The notes under the pieces are model-generated. The model saw nothing but the letters and a program-made list of their open reading frames with translations. It did no database searches and was not told the origin of the DNA. A stretch of DNA of 55,120 nucleotides from JALOAP01 sp964632355 (lineage in GTDB: Bacteria; Chloroflexota; Dehalococcoidia; Tepidiformales; Tepidiformaceae). Positions 8,379 to 16,177 of the stretch are shown in pieces. Both the position numbers and the translations under genes were made by a program. Where the stretch lies: the NCBI GenBank assembly GCA_964632355.1, contig CAZWBW010000003.1:1-55120 (forward strand), in the 5' to 3' direction. Position 1 is the stretch's first letter, and each line of letters begins with the position of its first letter.

Positions 8379-10640
8379 GTGATTTTAAACAGCGATCTTC
8401 CTGCCCCTCGCGTTCGACTGTTCGGCCGAGACTCGGACGAAGCGACGATCCGGTCACTCGTGGCCACAGCACCAGGACGGCTCGTCACCATTGTCGGGCC
8501 AGGAGGCTGCGGCAAAACGAGCCTCGCTCTCCAGGTGGCGAACCGGGTGCTCCCCGCGGTCGCCGAGACGGGGTACTGGATCCCACTGGACCAGTGCACT
8601 GAACCGTCTGCCGTAACCCGGTTCGTGGCTGCTGCTATCGGCTGTCCCTCAACTCCGCAGACTTCGCCAGACACCGCGATTGTGTCGCAGCTTCGTGGCA
8701 GCGAGGCGCTGCTGGTCCTGGACAACTGTGAGCACCTGGTCGCCCCGATCGCTCGGCTGCTGGATCGCCTGCTCGACCGTTGCCGGGACCTGCGCGTGCT
8801 GGCAACGAGCCGGGCACCGCTGGGGGTCCGCGGGGAAGAGGTTTATGTGCTCGAACCGCTCCGAGCGCCAAGCCCGGAGGACCTCGCCAGCCCGTCCATG
8901 CTGACGAAGATTCCTTCGGTGGAGATGTACCTTGACCGGCGGCGGGCGGCCGGCGTGCGGGCGCTGCCATCTCCCGACGAACTGCGGGTCATAGGACAGA
9001 TTTGCGCGCGGCTGGACGGGCTGCCGCTGGCGATCGAATTGGCTGCCGCGCAGAGTTCGGTGTTCTCGACAGACGAAATCGCGGCGCGCCTGGAAGCGCG
9101 AATTCCGCTCGCGCGGAACATGGCGTTGCCGGAACGGCAGCAGACCATCCAACGAACGATCGAGTGGAGTTGCTCGCTCCTGTCCGAAGACGAACTGCAG
9201 CTCTTCGCCCTCTGCGGGGTGTTCGCTGATTCATGGACACTGCCGGCACTCGAAGCCGTCGCCCAGGACCCACAGGTCGTCAAGAGGTTCATGCGCCTCG
9301 TAGCATCGTCGCTCGTTTCGGTGGTGGACGAAGGAGAACGGCGCTACCGGCTTCTGGTCCCGGTCCGCGAGTACGCGCTCGAGCTGGGGGCATCGGCGAC
9401 GTGGATGCAAGAAGCACGACGTCGACACGCGCGGTACTACCTGGAGATCGCGAGAAAGCTGGCGGAGCAGGCCGCCCTCCGGCCCGGGCTCGCCGAGTTC
9501 GCCGTGATCGAAGCCGACTACCACAACTACGTCGCTGCGCTGGACTGGGCGCTTGAATCGCGCGACGGGGACACGGCGCTCGGTCTCGCCCAGGCGCTCT
9601 GGGTGTATTGGCGGGTGAACGGCCGGGTGCAGATGGGTCGCGACTACTTCGAGGCGACGCTGAGGCTCGACATCACGCCGAAGGCGGACATTGCGGTGTG
9701 TCACGCGGCGCTGGCCAACTTCCTCCAGCTCCTGGGGGCTCGGGACGCAGCAATCGAGCATGCGGAGAAGGCCATCGAAATCTTTCGTGAGGCCGACCAC
9801 CTGATTGGGATGACCATGGCGCTCGGGATGCTTGGGGAGTTGTGCTCCGAGCAGGGCGATTTCGAGCGGGCGCGGAACTGTTATCAGCGGGCGCTCGCCC
9901 TGCAGGAGCATGGGCCGCGATGGGCCAGGGGGATCCTGTTGGCCGACTGGGGCATTGCAGAGTACCGCGCCGGTAACCTCGATTTCGCCAGCGGGTTACT
10001 GGAAGACGCCTGGGATGCACTCGGAATCGACCGGGAGATGTGGTACGCCGGGCTGGTACGCATTCGACAGGGGAGCATTGCACGAAGCCGCGGAGCATTC
10101 ACAGAAGCACGCGCGCTCATTCGGGAAGGGCTAAGACACGTTCATCGGCTGGGCGGCGCCCAGGAAGTGGCCCACGGGCTCGAAGAGCTCGCTGCGACGG
10201 AATGCCAGGCTGGCGAGACGACACGAGTCGTCAGTCTCCTCGCCGCTGCGGCGCGGCTTCGAGAGGAAGCCAAGACTCCTATCGCACCATCGGACCTGGC
10301 GCCGGTCGACGAGACCGTCGCTGCGGCTCGCACGTTGCTGACGGAGCGCGACTTCAGCCGTGCATGGGTGTATGGGCGAGGCCTGACGAGGGCGCAGGCT
10401 GTGGCGTTTGCGTCCGGAGACGAGGTCCCGGACCTCGAAGGCGCGATCGGCCTGGCGGAGCTCACTCCGCGGGAGCGGGAGGTCGCCCAGCTCGTCGCGG
10501 AGGGGCTCACGAATCGCGAGATCGCCGAACGCCTTGGCATCAGCGAGGCGACCGCACGGACGCACGTCGAGCGTGTGCGCAACAAGCTGGGCGTCCGGAC
10601 GCGGGTCGGGGTCGCGCGGCTGGTCGCCCACCGAGGGTGA
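8379..10640 (+). CDS. NB-ARC/AAA-type ATPase transcriptional regulator with C-terminal LuxR HTH, 753 aa
   Basis: An N-terminal LFGRD segment (residues 14-18) leads into a Walker A GPGGCGKTS (40-48) and Walker B LLVLDN (111-116), the STAND/NB-ARC signature. A winged-helix and TPR-like helical region spans about 350-680 (repeated A-x-Y-x-RA pairs). Residues about 695-753 form a GerE/LuxR helix-turn-helix beginning LTPRERE. Members of this family (AfsR/MalT-like) bind ATP and an unknown inducer, oligomerise and activate transcription. Start GTG 8379 is chosen because the LFGRD segment begins only 13 residues in. It lies downstream of the giant exported protein but is separated by a terminator, so the target is not evident from context. 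Confidence 0.85.
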   Translation: MILNSDLPAPRVRLFGRDSDEATIRSLVATAPGRLVTIVGPGGCGKTSLALQVANRVLPAVAETGYWIPLDQCTEPSAVTRFVAAAIGCPSTPQTSPDTAIVSQLRGSEALLVLDNCEHLVAPIARLLDRLLDRCRDLRVLATSRAPLGVRGEEVYVLEPLRAPSPEDLASPSMLTKIPSVEMYLDRRRAAGVRALPSPDELRVIGQICARLDGLPLAIELAAAQSSVFSTDEIAARLEARIPLARNMALPERQQTIQRTIEWSCSLLSEDELQLFALCGVFADSWTLPALEAVAQDPQVVKRFMRLVASSLVSVVDEGERRYRLLVPVREYALELGASATWMQEARRRHARYYLEIARKLAEQAALRPGLAEFAVIEADYHNYVAALDWALESRDGDTALGLAQALWVYWRVNGRVQMGRDYFEATLRLDITPKADIAVCHAALANFLQLLGARDAAIEHAEKAIEIFREADHLIGMTMALGMLGELCSEQGDFERARNCYQRALALQEHGPRWARGILLADWGIAEYRAGNLDFASGLLEDAWDALGIDREMWYAGLVRIRQGSIARSRGAFTEARALIREGLRHVHRLGGAQEVAHGLEELAATECQAGETTRVVSLLAAAARLREEAKTPIAPSDLAPVDETVAAARTLLTERDFSRAWVYGRGLTRAQAVAFASGDEVPDLEGAIGLAELTPREREVAQLVAEGLTNREIAERLGISEATARTHVERVRNKLGVRTRVGVARLVAHRG

Positions 10641-10774
10641 GCCGAGCGGGGGAACCGCACCGCCCGGGCCCCTGAGGAGGCTCGTGTTGGGCGAGTCCGG
10701 GCGCAAAGGCACGAGGCGAACGCGCGCCTTCGCGCGAGTCGTTCGACTACTGGATCCGAGAAAAAGGGAGAAAG

Positions 10775-10851
<77 letters not shown>

Positions 10852-10938
10852 ACACACGCTGGCGGCGAGTGCACCAGCACCTTCTATATTGACGGAATCG
10901 GCGGATATATGGAATGGCCCCCGGAAAAGGGGCGGTGT

Positions 10939-11415
10939 TCAGGCGCCGGGTTTGGCGACCATGAGCCAGAGGAACACGAGGAACGTGATATCCAGCAGCA
11001 CTCCTGCGCCGACGGTGACGGGGTCGTTGAGGATTGAGCGGACTTCGTCGTTGACTTCGGCGTTGGGGCCGAGTGCGGCGGCGGCTTCGCGTGCGCGGCG
11101 GTTTCGGCGCATGAGGATGCCGTGGTCAATCGCGAGGGCGACGATGATGAGCGTGTAGGCAGCGGAGATCCAGGCGTCGCCGAATTCGTACCCGGCTTCG
11201 TCGACGAGGAGGCTGCCGAACACAATCGCGAGGAGCGCCCCGAGCGAGGTAACGTAGAGCTCGGCGCGCCGCTGGAGGTCAAGGAGGGTGACGACCACCG
11301 CGGCGGACCGTGTGCGCCCGGCGGTAATGCCGGCGGCCGTACTGACGCCTGCGGCCGCGAGCAGGAAGAACACCCCGAGAAGATGTCCGAAGAGATACCC
11401 CTCGAACGTAGACAT
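10939..11415 (-). CDS. DUF2269-like integral membrane protein, 158 aa
   Basis: Four hydrophobic helices are visible: residues about 6-31 (LFGHLLGVFFLLAAAG), 52-70, 76-95 and 130-149. Short charged loops separate them and the last cytoplasmic loop is rich in Arg/Ala. This matches DUF2269 predicted membrane proteins in length and topology; the function is unknown. The ATG at 11415 is preferred over one 27 nt further upstream because GGAGG lies 6-7 nt ahead of it. It is divergent from the following kinase-like gene across 154 nt. Confidence 0.65.
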   Translation of the reverse strand: MSTFEGYLFGHLLGVFFLLAAAGVSTAAGITAGRTRSAAVVVTLLDLQRRAELYVTSLGALLAIVFGSLLVDEAGYEFGDAWISAAYTLIIVALAIDHGILMRRNRRAREAAAALGPNAEVNDEVRSILNDPVTVGAGVLLDITFLVFLWLMVAKPGA

Positions 11416-11569
11416 TGGTGCCTCCGAGTGAACTGCGCACAACGTACCAGATTCTCAGATCGTTGTAGGTACGAACCGTGCGGTGGATCTCTCGGGCGGA
11501 TGCAGTATTGTCCCCTTCGAACGCGGCCGCGGAGGCCGGACAACGCCGCTGGAAAATGGGGGAAAGGTT

Positions 11570-12622
11570 ATGACGCAGACGCCTGACCAGGAACTCGCCG
11601 CGCTCGTCGATGTGGCAGCGCTGGAACGCTATTTGAACGAACACCTCGAGGGGCCGCCGACGCCGATCGAGGTGAAAAAGCACACGGCAGGCTATTCGAA
11701 CGTGACCCTGTTCGTGAACCGCGGCGAGCAGCGGCTGGTGATGCGGCGCCCCCCAACCGGCAACCTGCTGCCTTCGGCGCACGATGTTGTGCGCGAGTAC
11801 CGGTTCATGTCGGCGGTGCAGGGGAAAGCGCGCGTGCCGCGGCCGCTGGTGTGCTGCGAAGACACGTCGGTGATTGGCGCCCCGTTCTATGTGATGGAGC
11901 GGGTGAACGGAACCGAGATCCGGGAGACGATCCCGGAGGCGTATGACACCCCGGAAGGCCACCGGAAGATGGCCGAGGAGATTGTCGATGCGCTGGTCGA
12001 GCTGCACGCGGTCGACTGGCAGGCGGCAGGGCTCACCGCGCCGCCGGGCAGCTACATCGAGCGGCAGCTTCGCCGATGGCAGCGGCAGTGGGAACTGACG
12101 CGCGAACGGACGCGAGAGTTGCCGGGCTTGGACCGCGTGAGCCAGTGGCTCCAGGACCACATGCCGGAGCAGACGGAGACGACCATCGCGCACGGCGACT
12201 ACAAGATGGACAACGTGCTCTATTCGCTCGAGGAGCCGAAGCTGCTGGCGATCCTGGACTGGGAGTTGGCGACGATCGGCGACCCGCTGGCGGACCTCGG
12301 CTGGCTGCAGTCGAGCTGGGGCGACCGCAAGCAGATCGAAGCCGACCAGGCGGCGGGAATCGAGCTGGGGACGCCGCTCCCGGTAACGATCCAAGAGGGA
12401 TTCCCGGACGTGGACGAACTCGCCGAGATGTATGCGGAGAAGAGCGGCCGGTCGATTAAGGACCTGCGGTTCTACCGGCTGCTCGCGATGTTCAAGGGAG
12501 CGGTCATCGGTGAAGGGATTTACATGCGGTACCTCGAAGGAAACGTGACGAACCCGCAGGGCGCTCGCATGAAGGAGCAGGTTCCGCTGCGCGTGGAACG
12601 GATGCTGAAGCTCATCGACTGA
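11570..12622 (+). CDS. APH-fold phosphotransferase family protein (ACAD10/11 N-domain-like), 350 aa
   Basis: This is a small-molecule kinase of the aminoglycoside phosphotransferase fold. HGDYKMDN (residues about 208-215) is the catalytic Brenner loop HxDxxxxN, and LDWELATIGDP about 25 residues later holds the metal-binding Asp. A G-Y-S-N-V-T nucleotide loop sits near 43. In this subfamily, which includes the kinase half of human ACAD10/11, the substrate may be a hydroxyacyl-CoA or another small hydroxyl compound; resistance activity is not implied. The ATG at 11570 follows GGGGGAAAGG. A strong terminator follows the stop, so it is a single-gene unit. A related protein occurs at 24937-26007. 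Confidence 0.85.
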   Translation: MTQTPDQELAALVDVAALERYLNEHLEGPPTPIEVKKHTAGYSNVTLFVNRGEQRLVMRRPPTGNLLPSAHDVVREYRFMSAVQGKARVPRPLVCCEDTSVIGAPFYVMERVNGTEIRETIPEAYDTPEGHRKMAEEIVDALVELHAVDWQAAGLTAPPGSYIERQLRRWQRQWELTRERTRELPGLDRVSQWLQDHMPEQTETTIAHGDYKMDNVLYSLEEPKLLAILDWELATIGDPLADLGWLQSSWGDRKQIEADQAAGIELGTPLPVTIQEGFPDVDELAEMYAEKSGRSIKDLRFYRLLAMFKGAVIGEGIYMRYLEGNVTNPQGARMKEQVPLRVERMLKLID

Positions 12623-12644
12623 TCACGAGGTGTCCCGGCGGCTC

Positions 12645-12679
12645 GCGGCCCGGCATTACCTGCCGGGCCGCTTCGTTTT
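12645..12679 (+). terminator. Rho-independent terminator after the APH-like gene
   Basis: A perfect 11-bp stem (12645-12655 with 12661-12671) and a 5-nt loop is followed by TTCGTTTT. It ends the transcript of the phosphotransferase 23 nt after its stop and separates it from the aldehyde dehydrogenase. Confidence 0.92.
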
Positions 12680-12752
12680 GTGCGGAGTTCGTGAGTCCGT
12701 GGCTACACAGGACGTGACAGAATGGGCGGCACGACGACTGGAGGAAGAGTCG

Positions 12753-14150
12753 ATGTCGTTCCAGACGCTTAACCCCGCGACCGGGAAGGTCGAGGCCACA
12801 TTCGAGGAGCACACGCCGGAGCAGGTAGAGGCAGCCCTGGAGGAGGTGACAAGAGCCTTCGCGCGCTGGAGGACGACGCCGATCGAGGAGCGCGCGCAGC
12901 ACATGCGCGAAGCGGCGCGCTACCTGAGGGAGAACAAGCAACGGCTTGGCGGCCTCATCACGACGGAGATGGGTAAGCCGATCACGCAGTCGGTGGCGGA
13001 GATCGAGAAGTGCGCGTGGTGCTGCGACTTCTATGCGGAGAACGCCGCGAAGTTCCTCGCCAACCAGCCGGCGGAGAGCTCAGCGACGGATAGCTACGTC
13101 GCATTCGATCCGCTGGGGCCAGTGCTGGCGATCATGCCGTGGAACTTCCCGTTCTGGCAGGTGTTCCGGTTCGCGGCGCCGGGGCTGATGGCGGGCAACA
13201 CCGGGCTGCTGAAGCACGCGTCGAACGTGCCGCAATGCGCACTCGCCATCGAACGGGTGTTTAAGGAGGCGGGTTTCCCGGAAGGGGTCTTCCGCACGCT
13301 GCTCCTGTCCAGTGGGCGGGTAGCAGGCGTCATCGAGGACGACCGCGTCCGGGCAGTGACGCTGACCGGTAGCGATATCGCCGGCGCGAAGGTGGCGGAG
13401 ACGAGCGGACGGGTGCTGAAGAAGACGGTGCTCGAACTGGGTGGCTCGGACCCGTTCATCGTGCTGGCGGATGCAGACCTGCGGCTGGCGGCAGAGACGG
13501 CGGTGAATGCCCGCTACCAGAACGCGGGGCAGAGCTGCATCGCGGCAAAGCGGTTCATCGTCGAGGAGTCGGTCGCGGACGAGTTCATGGAGCTGTTCGT
13601 GGAGCGAGCGCAGCAGTTGCGGCTCGGCGACCCGAGCGACCCGGCGACCGAACTGGGGCCACTGGCGCGCGAGGACCTTCGGAGCGACCTCGAGGAGCAA
13701 GTGGAACGGTCCGTGGCGCAGGGCGCACGGATTGTCGCGGGTGGCCACCGGCTCGAGCGGCCGGGCTACTTCTACGAGCCCACGGTCATCGCGGACGTGA
13801 CGCCGGAGATGCCGGTGTTCCGCGAGGAGACATTCGGGCCCGTGGCGGCGTTCGTCCGCGCGCGCGACGCGGAGCACGCAGTCGAGCTCGCGAACCGGTC
13901 GCAGTTCGGGCTCGGCTCGGCGCTGTGGACTCGGGATATCGAAGCCGGGCAGCGGCTGGCGCGCGAGATCGAGGCGGGTTCGGTGTTCATCAACGGAATG
14001 GTGGCGTCGGACCCGCGGCTGCCGTTCGGTGGGATCAAGCGGAGCGGATACGGCCGCGAACTGAGCGAGTTCGGCATCCGCGAGTTCGTGAACATCAAGA
14101 CGGTGTGGATCGGACCGATGCGCGAATCGTCACGCCCCACGGCAGAGTAG
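12753..14150 (+). CDS. NAD(P)-dependent succinate-semialdehyde-type aldehyde dehydrogenase, 465 aa
   Basis: Full-length ALDH fold: PWNFPFWQ (N131) near the oxyanion hole, TLTGS at 203-207, general base E228 in LELGGSDPF and nucleophile C262 in GQSCIAAKRF. The compact length and the segments PWNFPFWQVFRFAAP, LLKHASNVPQCA and LELGGSDPFIVL match the short SSADH class of cyanobacteria and actinobacteria (GabD1/Slr0370-like), which oxidises succinic semialdehyde to succinate. The ATG at 12753 is chosen for its GGAGGAAG ribosome site 5-6 nt upstream. The next gene starts 33 nt downstream, and the pairing suggests a joint pathway (see the following entry). The substrate is inferred, not proven. Confidence 0.82.
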   Translation: MSFQTLNPATGKVEATFEEHTPEQVEAALEEVTRAFARWRTTPIEERAQHMREAARYLRENKQRLGGLITTEMGKPITQSVAEIEKCAWCCDFYAENAAKFLANQPAESSATDSYVAFDPLGPVLAIMPWNFPFWQVFRFAAPGLMAGNTGLLKHASNVPQCALAIERVFKEAGFPEGVFRTLLLSSGRVAGVIEDDRVRAVTLTGSDIAGAKVAETSGRVLKKTVLELGGSDPFIVLADADLRLAAETAVNARYQNAGQSCIAAKRFIVEESVADEFMELFVERAQQLRLGDPSDPATELGPLAREDLRSDLEEQVERSVAQGARIVAGGHRLERPGYFYEPTVIADVTPEMPVFREETFGPVAAFVRARDAEHAVELANRSQFGLGSALWTRDIEAGQRLAREIEAGSVFINGMVASDPRLPFGGIKRSGYGRELSEFGIREFVNIKTVWIGPMRESSRPTAE

Positions 14151-14183
14151 CCGCCAACAATTGAACCGGGGACGGGTGCCTGT

Positions 14184-15779
14184 ATGAATGCGAGCGAGGT
14201 GTTCGTGCGCTGCCTCGAGAACGAGGGAGTGGAGTACATCTTCGGAATGCCGGGGGAGGAGAACCTGGCCTTCCTGGATGCGCTGTCGAGGAGCGAGAAA
14301 ATCCGGTTCGTGACAGTGCGGCACGAACAAGGCGCAGCGTTCATGGCGAACGTCTACGGGCGCCTGAGCACCTACCCGGGCGTGTGCCTCGCCACGCTAG
14401 GGCCCGGCGCGACGAACCTCATTACCGGCGTTGCGGACGCCCAGCTCGACCGGGCGCCGCTGGTAGCCATCACCGGACAGGCCGGGCTCGACCGGATCTT
14501 CAAGGAGTCGCACCAGTACCTGGACGTGATGTCGCTCTTCCGGCCGATCACCAAGTGGAACGCCCGTGTGGAGCTGCCGGAGACGGTGCCGGAGATCGTG
14601 CGAAAGGCGTTTCGGCTGGCGCGGCTGGAAAAACCGGGAGCCACCCACATCGAACTACCGGAGGACGTTGCTGACGAACCGGCCGACTTCGAACCGCTCC
14701 CGGTTCGGCGCACGACATACCCGGTCGCGCGGCCGGAAAGCATCGCCCGGGCGATCGAGCTCATCCTCCAGGCAGAGAAGCCGGTCATCCTCGCGGGGAA
14801 CGGCGTGGTGCGGCGGCAGGCAGCGGATGCGCTGGCGACGTTCGCGCACAGAGTGAACGTGCCGGTGGTAACCACGTTCATGGGCAAGGGGGCGCTGGAT
14901 TACCGCGATCCGCTGGCCCTCCCTGCGATGGGGCTCCGCTCGGCCGATGCGCCGCTCGGTGTGCTGAGCGAGGCGGACCTGGTGGTGGCGGTTGGATACG
15001 ACCTGGTCGAGTGGGAGCCGTCGGTCTGGAACAAGGGCAATGCGCGAACGATCGTCCACGTGGACAGCACGGCGGCGGAGCTCGACCGTCACTATGTGCC
15101 GGCGACGGAGGTGGTGGGCGAAATCGGCGAAAGCCTCCGGGCGCTGGCGGACCGCATCGGCGGGAAGGCGGCGCAGTGGGACTGGCAACGATACCGCCCC
15201 GCACCGGAGACGAACGAGGCCACGGGTAGCCAGCTCAATCCACCGTACTTCCTGCGAGTGCTCCGGGAGGTACTGGCCGACGACGACATCGTGATCAGCG
15301 ACGTGGGCGTCCACAAGCTCTGGGTGGCGACGCGGTTCCAGGCGACCCGCCCGAACACCGTGGTAATCCCGAACGGGCTCGCATCGATGGGGCTTGCAGT
15401 GCCCGGGGCGCTGGCGGCGAAGCTGGTGCACCCGGACCGAAAGGTGGTGGCCGTGACGGGCGACGGCGGCTTCCTGATGAACTCACAGGAGCTGGAGACA
15501 GCGAAGCGCATGGGCACCGCGTTCGTGGTCGTGGTGCTTGCCGACGATCGGTACGGGGTGATCGACCTGAATCAGCAGCGACGGTACGGCCGGTCGTTCG
15601 GCGTGGAGTTCGAAAACCCGGACTTCGTGGCCTACGCGGCCAGCTTCGGACTGCCGGGGTTCCGGGTGGAGTCCCCGCACGACCTGGAGCCGACGCTCAA
15701 ACGGGCGCTAGACCTGGACGTTCCGAGCCTTGTGGCGATTCCCGTGGAGCCGGGCCAATCGCCAGCCGATTGGCTCTGA
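14184..15779 (+). CDS. ThDP-dependent acetolactate-synthase-like enzyme; candidate 2-oxoglutarate decarboxylase, 531 aa
   Basis: Three-domain ThDP enzyme. N-terminal PYR domain with cofactor-activating E48 (VRHEQGAAFMA), central Rossmann domain (about 185-330) and C-terminal PP domain with GDGG at 426-429. Most databases would call it acetolactate synthase large subunit. However, the opening RCLENEGVEYIFG, TFMGKGAL and VGYDLVEW, together with the SSADH-type neighbour, resemble the cyanobacterial enzymes once named ilvB and later shown to decarboxylate 2-oxoglutarate. The PP-domain motif ends in ADD (453-455) where NDN or NDG is usual, so one cofactor-ligand Asn is replaced. No ilvN or ilvC lies nearby. 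The family is certain; the substrate is open. Confidence 0.85.
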   Translation: MNASEVFVRCLENEGVEYIFGMPGEENLAFLDALSRSEKIRFVTVRHEQGAAFMANVYGRLSTYPGVCLATLGPGATNLITGVADAQLDRAPLVAITGQAGLDRIFKESHQYLDVMSLFRPITKWNARVELPETVPEIVRKAFRLARLEKPGATHIELPEDVADEPADFEPLPVRRTTYPVARPESIARAIELILQAEKPVILAGNGVVRRQAADALATFAHRVNVPVVTTFMGKGALDYRDPLALPAMGLRSADAPLGVLSEADLVVAVGYDLVEWEPSVWNKGNARTIVHVDSTAAELDRHYVPATEVVGEIGESLRALADRIGGKAAQWDWQRYRPAPETNEATGSQLNPPYFLRVLREVLADDDIVISDVGVHKLWVATRFQATRPNTVVIPNGLASMGLAVPGALAAKLVHPDRKVVAVTGDGGFLMNSQELETAKRMGTAFVVVVLADDRYGVIDLNQQRRYGRSFGVEFENPDFVAYAASFGLPGFRVESPHDLEPTLKRALDLDVPSLVAIPVEPGQSPADWL

Positions 15780-16021
15780 GGAGCCGTAATACATGGCAGA
15801 AGCCGGTCGTAATGGGGCGGCAAAACTGCCAAGATCCGATTCGTTGGAGAGCCACGGTCTGCGTGGCGAGCAGAGGGACCGGTGTTACAAGTTCGAGATG
15901 CGGTATGCGATGGGGGTTATCGCGACTAAAGCAGCGGCCATTAAGGTTGGGTTGCAGCAGTATAACCAGCCCCATCGCGCCGCGGGGACTGGCTTCAATT
16001 ATCCATTTCGAGGAGAGCCGA
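15780..16021. other. Intergenic region before the histidine kinase
   Basis: This stretch is less GC-rich than the neighbouring genes. An ATG ORF at 15793 (85 codons) has GAGGAG upstream but lacks the strong G/C third-position bias of the genes here, so I do not call it. TATAAC at 15961-15966 could be a -10 box for the downstream kinase operon, but no matching -35 is visible. Confidence 0.5.
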
Positions 16022-16177
16022 GTGCCCAATGTGAGCGTTGCCGCGCCTGAGAGCGCTGGAGCCGCCGGCGCGGCGCGGGCCATTCCCCGATCGCTCTCGT
16101 ACTTCGCGCCGCTGGTTCCACCGCTTGTTCGCATGGCCGCATTGGCTGGCACACGGTGCGCGAGGTTATGTGAATGA
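16022..16177 (+). CDS. Possible small ORF overlapping the kinase start, 51 aa
   Basis: GTG at 16022 is preceded by AGGAGA with 5-nt spacing. The frame ends at TGA 16175-16177, which overlaps the ATG of the histidine kinase as ATGA, the usual geometry for translational coupling. The peptide is Ala-rich with a central hydrophobic stretch (SLSYFAPLVPPLVRMAALAG) that could be a single membrane segment. Third-position GC is only moderate. It could be a real small membrane peptide or a chance frame that opens the kinase leader. Confidence 0.3.
   Translation: MPNVSVAAPESAGAAGAARAIPRSLSYFAPLVPPLVRMAALAGTRCARLCE

Noticed and set aside
10721..10740. CGCGCG-CCTT-CGCGCG hairpin after the LuxR-type regulator
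   Set aside because: A short stem without a T-tract on either strand; not a convincing terminator.
15793..16050. 85-codon ORF after the acetolactate-synthase-like gene
   Set aside because: It has an acceptable ribosome site but third-position GC far below the neighbours and no recognisable domain; treated as intergenic.
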